Origin: Aotearoamyces nothofagi
Taxonomy: Eukaryota > Ascomycota > Leotiomycetes > Leotiales > Tympanidaceae
Reading direction: 5' to 3'
DNA: 64,000 bases
Assembly: GCA_015345905.1 (NCBI GenBank)
Contig: JADDTR010000003.1
Location: forward strand, 992,001 to 1,056,000
Under the pieces are notes generated by a model. The model saw only the letters and a list, made by a program, of their open reading frames with translations, searched no databases and had not been told where the DNA came from. Positions 59,624-64,000 of this stretch are shown one piece after another (position 1 is the stretch's first letter; each line of letters starts with the position of its first letter). The position numbers were made by a program, and so were the translations under genes.

Positions 59624-59978
59624 GTATCCTCTCGTCACGTCGTGACAATACAACGACAGCAGCACCGCTCTCGGTAGCAAAAGTCTCAACGACCGCGAAA
59701 TGCCGAACAACGACAAGAACCCAAGACGGCAAAACGATCTGCACAGTATCAATAAAGGCCATTTCTTCGATCTTGTTTCACTTTGTCTTATCTTATAGGG
59801 TATTATCCGTCGTCACATCGTGACAATACAACGACAGCAGCACCGCTCTCGGTAGCAAGTCTCAACGACCGCGAAGTGCCGAACAACGACAAGAACCCAA
59901 GACGGCAAAACGATCTGCACAGTATCAATAAAGGCCATTTCTTCGATCTTGTTTCACTTTGTCTTATCTTGTGGGGTA
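59624..59978. repeat. Tandem duplication, two copies of about 178 bases
   Basis: Copy 1 is about 59624-59801 and copy 2 about 59802-59978, each from TATCC..CGTCA through GACAATACAACGACAGCAGC to TCTTATCTT..GGGTAT. They differ at a handful of bases and by a single-base indel. Confidence 0.9.
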
Positions 59979-60274
59979 TTATCCGTCGTCTCCATGGATC
60001 AGAAAATATCGAGGATGTTAGCTTTACAGAGGATGCATTGATTGAAAGAGATCTATATATAGTATAACTTGTCGTGAAGACCGACAAAAGCAAACCAACT
60101 AGAATCACTCTGATTCACTGAAAGTGACTATAATAGAGTAGCAATATCGAAACTACATATTCGTTTATTCGAGGCTGTCAGATACGAGATGTTGGGAAAT
60201 GGACGTTCGGGCTGATCTATAGCAAGAGCCTCGTGTAGAATTATAGCTCGGAATGTTTGCAGCCCTTTTAGAAA

Positions 60275-60682
60275 ATGGGAGACTGCTTGGACAAAAAGAA
60301 TACTAGAAAAGGACGGCGATTACTCCTTCAAAGCATCATTGGCTTGGATTGCTCAAATCGGGCTCGAGCTTCTAGGATGGCCAGATCTATGATCAGGCTC
60401 ATGGAGCCAGGCGTCCTTGTTGCAAAAGAAATGGCCATTAGATGTGGTATTAGATATGATTGGTTTGCCGTCAATCGGACCACCTACGCTGAACCAACAT
60501 CCTCTCAAGGCTCGGATTTTATACTGGAGTCAAGACCAAGAAGACGAAAAGGGAGGTTCGGCCTCCGTCTCTTCCCGACAGACCAGATCAGGGAAGTGGC
60601 ATGCTTTGATGCTCTGGAATATAGGATCCGATCAGCCATTGAATCGAGTCTTGCCTTCCTCCTCGCTTTCGAAACCGAATAG
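60275..60682 (+). other. Unassigned open frame, 135 codons
   Basis: Open from ATG to TAG, with basic composition (RARASRMARSMIRLM, RPRRRKGRFGLRLF). No family recognised and no introns evident. A second frame across the same stretch is open for 95 codons with WHALMLWNIGSDQPLNR. Either frame could be the worn remains of a coding gene. Not a confident gene. Confidence 0.2.
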
Positions 60683-61747
60683 TCGGTCGGACAACACCGG
60701 ATGAGTATGTTCCGTCGTTGACAGGGTGTGATTGAGACATGTCTTCTCTGAAGGATCTGTGACGGCGACTACATGGCTTGCACAGTCATGCAGAGTCCTG
60801 GCTCAAGATTTGTCGTGCTCGCAAAGCACAGCTGGTGGTTTTCGTTTCGCCTCTCGTTGCCACTGTAGGTACAGTCATGACTGTCTTGTCGACGCAAGCT
60901 CGGGAGCCTAATAATCCCGAGCAGGATTTCATCGATACGAATCGGACTCTTGTCGAGGCTCGAGTGGCAGTGACGGGTGACGGCAGTGACGGCGGCGACA
61001 GCACTGGCTCATAGAGGCCAATTCGATGCTGATGGCGACTTGGTCCGGCCCATTATTGCCAATGACATCGGCAGCGTCTGTGTGCTGATGTGTTGGTGTT
61101 GGCACGACGGTCGCGGATGGCCAATTCTTTGCCTCCCAGTGCGCCTGATTCCCTGGGTGCCTGTCGATTCCATGCCCTGTCGATGCCTATTGCGCCCTGC
61201 TTCCTCTCCAATTCGGTTCTTTGGGAGCCTGTAAGAGCCCAGAAATGAAAACTCCGGTGTGCAAACTGAGCTTACACTGCAGAATATTTGCCCGTGCAGC
61301 TGTATTCTGCAGGACTTCAACGTCTCCCCAGTTGGACTACGCAACCACTGGCAGCCACCGTCAACGTGCAACGTACAATCACGACCTCGCGACGTGCATT
61401 GGTCGCCAGAAACTTCAACCACAATACGGGGATTCCAATGCTCGAGGTCTTGTATAATTATGCTGCAGAGATGCTGAAATCTATCCATTCAGCGCAGAAG
61501 AAGCGAAAGGGATCATCAATGTATTGCATGCTCTGGTCTTGCTAGCCTACTGCCACCCACGGCTGTTATTTTAAGAAGCTGCCGAATTCGTCCTCTATCC
61601 TCAAGACTGCATTGTTATATCTGTCCAGATATTGTAATATCTACTAAAAGTGACAAAGCCTTTATATTTTACATCATGTTCACCGACTGAGTCGTTGATA
61701 TCCGTGTCGACCCACGACAACAAGTCCAACGACTCCAACGTTGGCCA

Positions 61748-63605
61748 ATGTCTCCGGACAATGAGGCAGACCGGGCTGGTTCGGACGTCTCCGGATCCGA
61801 TTCCCATCGTTCAAGGATGGCCTGCAATCTCTGCCGACGGCGGAAGATGAGGTGCAATAAAGAAGTGCCATGTGATTCCTGTACGCGTCTAGGATTCGAG
61901 TGTATATACGAAGCTCCGAAGTCACAACATACTGGAAGACGACCACGGATACAGAAGCATGAGGATGAATCAGGTTAGTTATATTAACACAAATAATGCA
62001 TTCTTCTAACATTTTTTCTTTCTAGAAGAGGTTGGCCGTTCGGCGTACAGACCGGCAATCCCTGTCGTTCGGTCCGCTACACACAAAAAGACGTTATATC
62101 CATCTACATCCAAATCAGAATGGAGGCCAGACCAAATGAGCAGTGAAACGATGGCAGATTTGTACGCTTGTTGTGTCTTTGCTATATTTATTAAAGAATT
62201 AAGCTTATACTGATTATCTAGAGAGCGAGTATACTTTGGTACCATACACGAATCAACGCCAATGCTTCATCACTCAAGATATAACACGGCTATAGTCTCA
62301 GAACCACGTCTGCGTCCTCCCATGTATCTTAGACACATAGTATGTGCACTTGGATCCCTAACACTGCCAGACTACTCCTCAATTCATGACATTTTATATC
62401 GGTCATCTAGGAAACAGCTTGAGGAAATAGAGCACAATGACGCCGGTGTGTCATCTATTGTCATAGCCAGACCTCAGACTTGGGTCTTAATTGCAATTTA
62501 TGAGCTTCTTCAAATGCAGTTCCATAGATGGTGGACAAGTACTGCTCGAGCTGTCCGTCTTGTCCAAATTATGGGTCTGCATATAATTGATGGAGTACGT
62601 CCATTCAAAAGATACCGCCCTTTGGCTAAAGATTGGACAGAAGTTGAAGAGCAAAGACGGACATTTTGGATGGCCTTTTGCCTGGACAGATTTGCAGCTT
62701 TTGCTCAAAGCTGTCCGATGATCATTGACGATAAAGATGTAGGATGTCAACTTCCTGCTAGATGATTTACTTCTTACGTGACTTAGATCTATACTCTCCT
62801 TCCTGTCGCCGAATCTGACTACGAAAACAGTAGATCAACACGATCCATGACTCTCCATGCCGCCCTATCAACCCAGGGTGCAGCGGCCACTCTTCCACCC
62901 GCTGCCGCAGCGAATGTTCTTCTCGCCGAAGCCGGACGCAAGCTCAAAGCGCTTCAACAAGAAGACAATTCTAAACATAGCTATCCCTCCCCTAACGACA
63001 TATGGCAGAAAATAACGTGGCTAGATGACACTCTGCACTATGCCTTCTCAGTCCCTCCGCATCTTCAAGCATCCGGCTTCACACACACGCCCATACTGAC
63101 ATTCCTCTCCATGTGCGCACCCACCAGCACAATTCTCCTGCATCAGGCGGCCGAGGAGCAGGCTTCGGCACAGGGCATCACGCCGTCGAGTCTGCTTGAG
63201 AGCCAGGCTTTGCGGACCGCTGCTGCTGAGATGGTCTCTAGTACGATGGCGCTGGCCGAGGGCGTTGATGTCAGGCTCCTGCACCCATTCACTGGGATCT
63301 GCCTCTTCAATGCAGCGAGAGTCTTGATGCGATCCCTTACCGTGCGAGCCGACGCGTCGCGACGGGGGTCATTGAAAGTCCTCCTTGATGCGATAGCACA
63401 GCTCTATGTTGCGAATCCTCATACCAGTGGCTATTTCAAGGATCTGGATGCGGAGTTTCCGGGGATGAGGGATGCCATCATGGCGATGGGAGAGACGGGG
63501 GAGAGCCAGAGCGGCACGCCGCACGCAAGCTACCAGAGTGCTTCTGGAGAGAGCGGGACCGCCGAGAGCATATCCTTCACGGCAGCGGATTTCTTTTCTC
63601 CTTGA
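61748..63605 (+). CDS. Zn2Cys6 transcription factor with fungal-specific regulatory domain
   Basis: Four exons, 61748-61973, 62026-62161, 62222-62738 and 62787-63605; 565 residues. The zinc cluster (about residues 26-52) is complete: CNLCRRRKMRC, then CDSCTRLGFEC, giving the classic CX2CX6CX5CX2CX6C spacing. Basic residues RRRKMR contact CGG triplets. The middle homology region starts VYFGTIHESTPMLHHSRY and includes EEQRRTFWMAFCLDRFAAF and, across intron 3, DDKD then IYTLLPVAESDY. The C-terminal half is helical with an acidic/Ser-rich tail. Intron 3 skips a stop in the unspliced frame. Targets are unknown and no structural gene sits beside it in the window; the nearest upstream gene is Med14, 2.5 kb away. 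Confidence 0.88.
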
Positions 63606-64000
63606 TTTCTGTCGAGGTTCAGAAGGCTAAAGTATCTAGAGTGGCGGCATGGTAGTAGCACGTGGGCACTGTCACAGTACGCTAATGTAAATGTAAATGT
63701 ATGCATAAGATATTGTAATTCTATACTTTTTGTATCTGTTCGTTCGACGAGCCCAAGAAGAACAGCTACGAACATGCGAACATGCTCTCTCAACAAAAGA
63801 AACCCCCCCCCCCCCCATCCCAATAAGGAATTTTTCCGAATTGATGATTGGTGATAAAAGAGACTGCTGTATTATTAATCCAAGTGTCTGATCGCAGCAG
63901 TGCATTTTTCTTTCTTTCAGCCATGCCGATAGAGTACAGGCCCCTTGCACCAGGGAGACCACCTGTATACATGGTATGAAGGATATGATCTATCTCTGCA
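63606..64000. other. 3' flank of the second regulator
   Basis: About 395 bases to the window edge, including a run of C at about 63804-63817. No gene supported. Confidence 0.5.

Larger units (their letters stand above)
59240..61747. other. Gene-poor spacer with duplication and weak open frames
   Basis: About 2.5 kb between Med14 and the second Zn2Cys6 regulator. It holds a two-copy tandem repeat (59624-59978), an unassigned frame (60275-60682) and several short overlapping frames on both strands that lack motifs. Confidence 0.5.

Noticed and set aside
1-64000. Mobile elements and virus-like fossils
   Set aside because: I saw no reverse transcriptase, integrase or transposase signature and no long terminal repeats; only simple and short tandem repeats.

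Overview
The window is nuclear DNA of a filamentous ascomycete (Pezizomycotina; a leotiomycete-like fungus is my guess, not shown). The signs are many genes with short GT-AG introns (mostly about 50-80 nt), fungal-only families (Zn2Cys6 regulators, a Crh-type wall enzyme, Tvp38, Atg22, a Ras-associating/LRR/PP2C adenylate cyclase) and long UTR-like spacers full of microsatellites. I recognise no rRNA, tRNA, CRISPR array, retroelement or intact transposon. Exon joins were worked out by hand from splice motifs and codon phase, and were not checked against transcripts.

Layout. 1-9.0 kb: an edge-truncated F-box-like/beta-propeller gene (-), a conserved coiled-coil fungal protein (+), a Tvp38 family membrane protein (-), and a CUE + CCCH + SMR protein (+) resembling the no-go-decay nuclease Cue2. 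9.7-13.5 kb: an Old Yellow Enzyme (+), a tiny 54-residue cysteine protein encoded in two exons (-), and an O-fucosyltransferase-like type II membrane protein (-). 15.0-19.7 kb: an MFS transporter (-) divergent from a Zn2Cys6 regulator (+), a plausible efflux/regulator pair. 19.7-27.2 kb: a very long microsatellite-rich leader, a Ser/Pro-rich conserved protein (+), then another simple-repeat spacer. 27.2-34.3 kb: a small heat-shock protein with a huge Gly/Pro/His-rich N-terminus (+), a Src1/Heh1 inner nuclear membrane protein (+) and cytosolic tyrosyl-tRNA synthetase (+). 35.8-43.6 kb: an NDR-like AGC kinase in seven exons (-), a nucleolar FKBP prolyl isomerase in five exons (-) and a GPI-anchored Crh transglycosylase (-). 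45.3-59.2 kb: adenylate cyclase (+, 2132 residues), the vacuolar amino-acid effluxer Atg22 (-) and Mediator subunit Med14 (+). 59.2-64 kb: a gene-poor spacer with a tandem duplication, then a second Zn2Cys6 regulator (+).

Most genes are housekeeping or signalling genes, and there is no biosynthetic cluster or defence island. The most interesting observations concern RNA processing. Intron retention in SRC1 would give a one-membrane-span isoform like one known in yeast. The kinase has a GC-AG intron and a phase-neutral retainable intron. The Crh gene has two in-phase donors. The zinc cluster of the first regulator cannot be completed with ordinary introns. The 54-residue CxxC protein and the low-complexity Hsp20 are the most unusual proteins.
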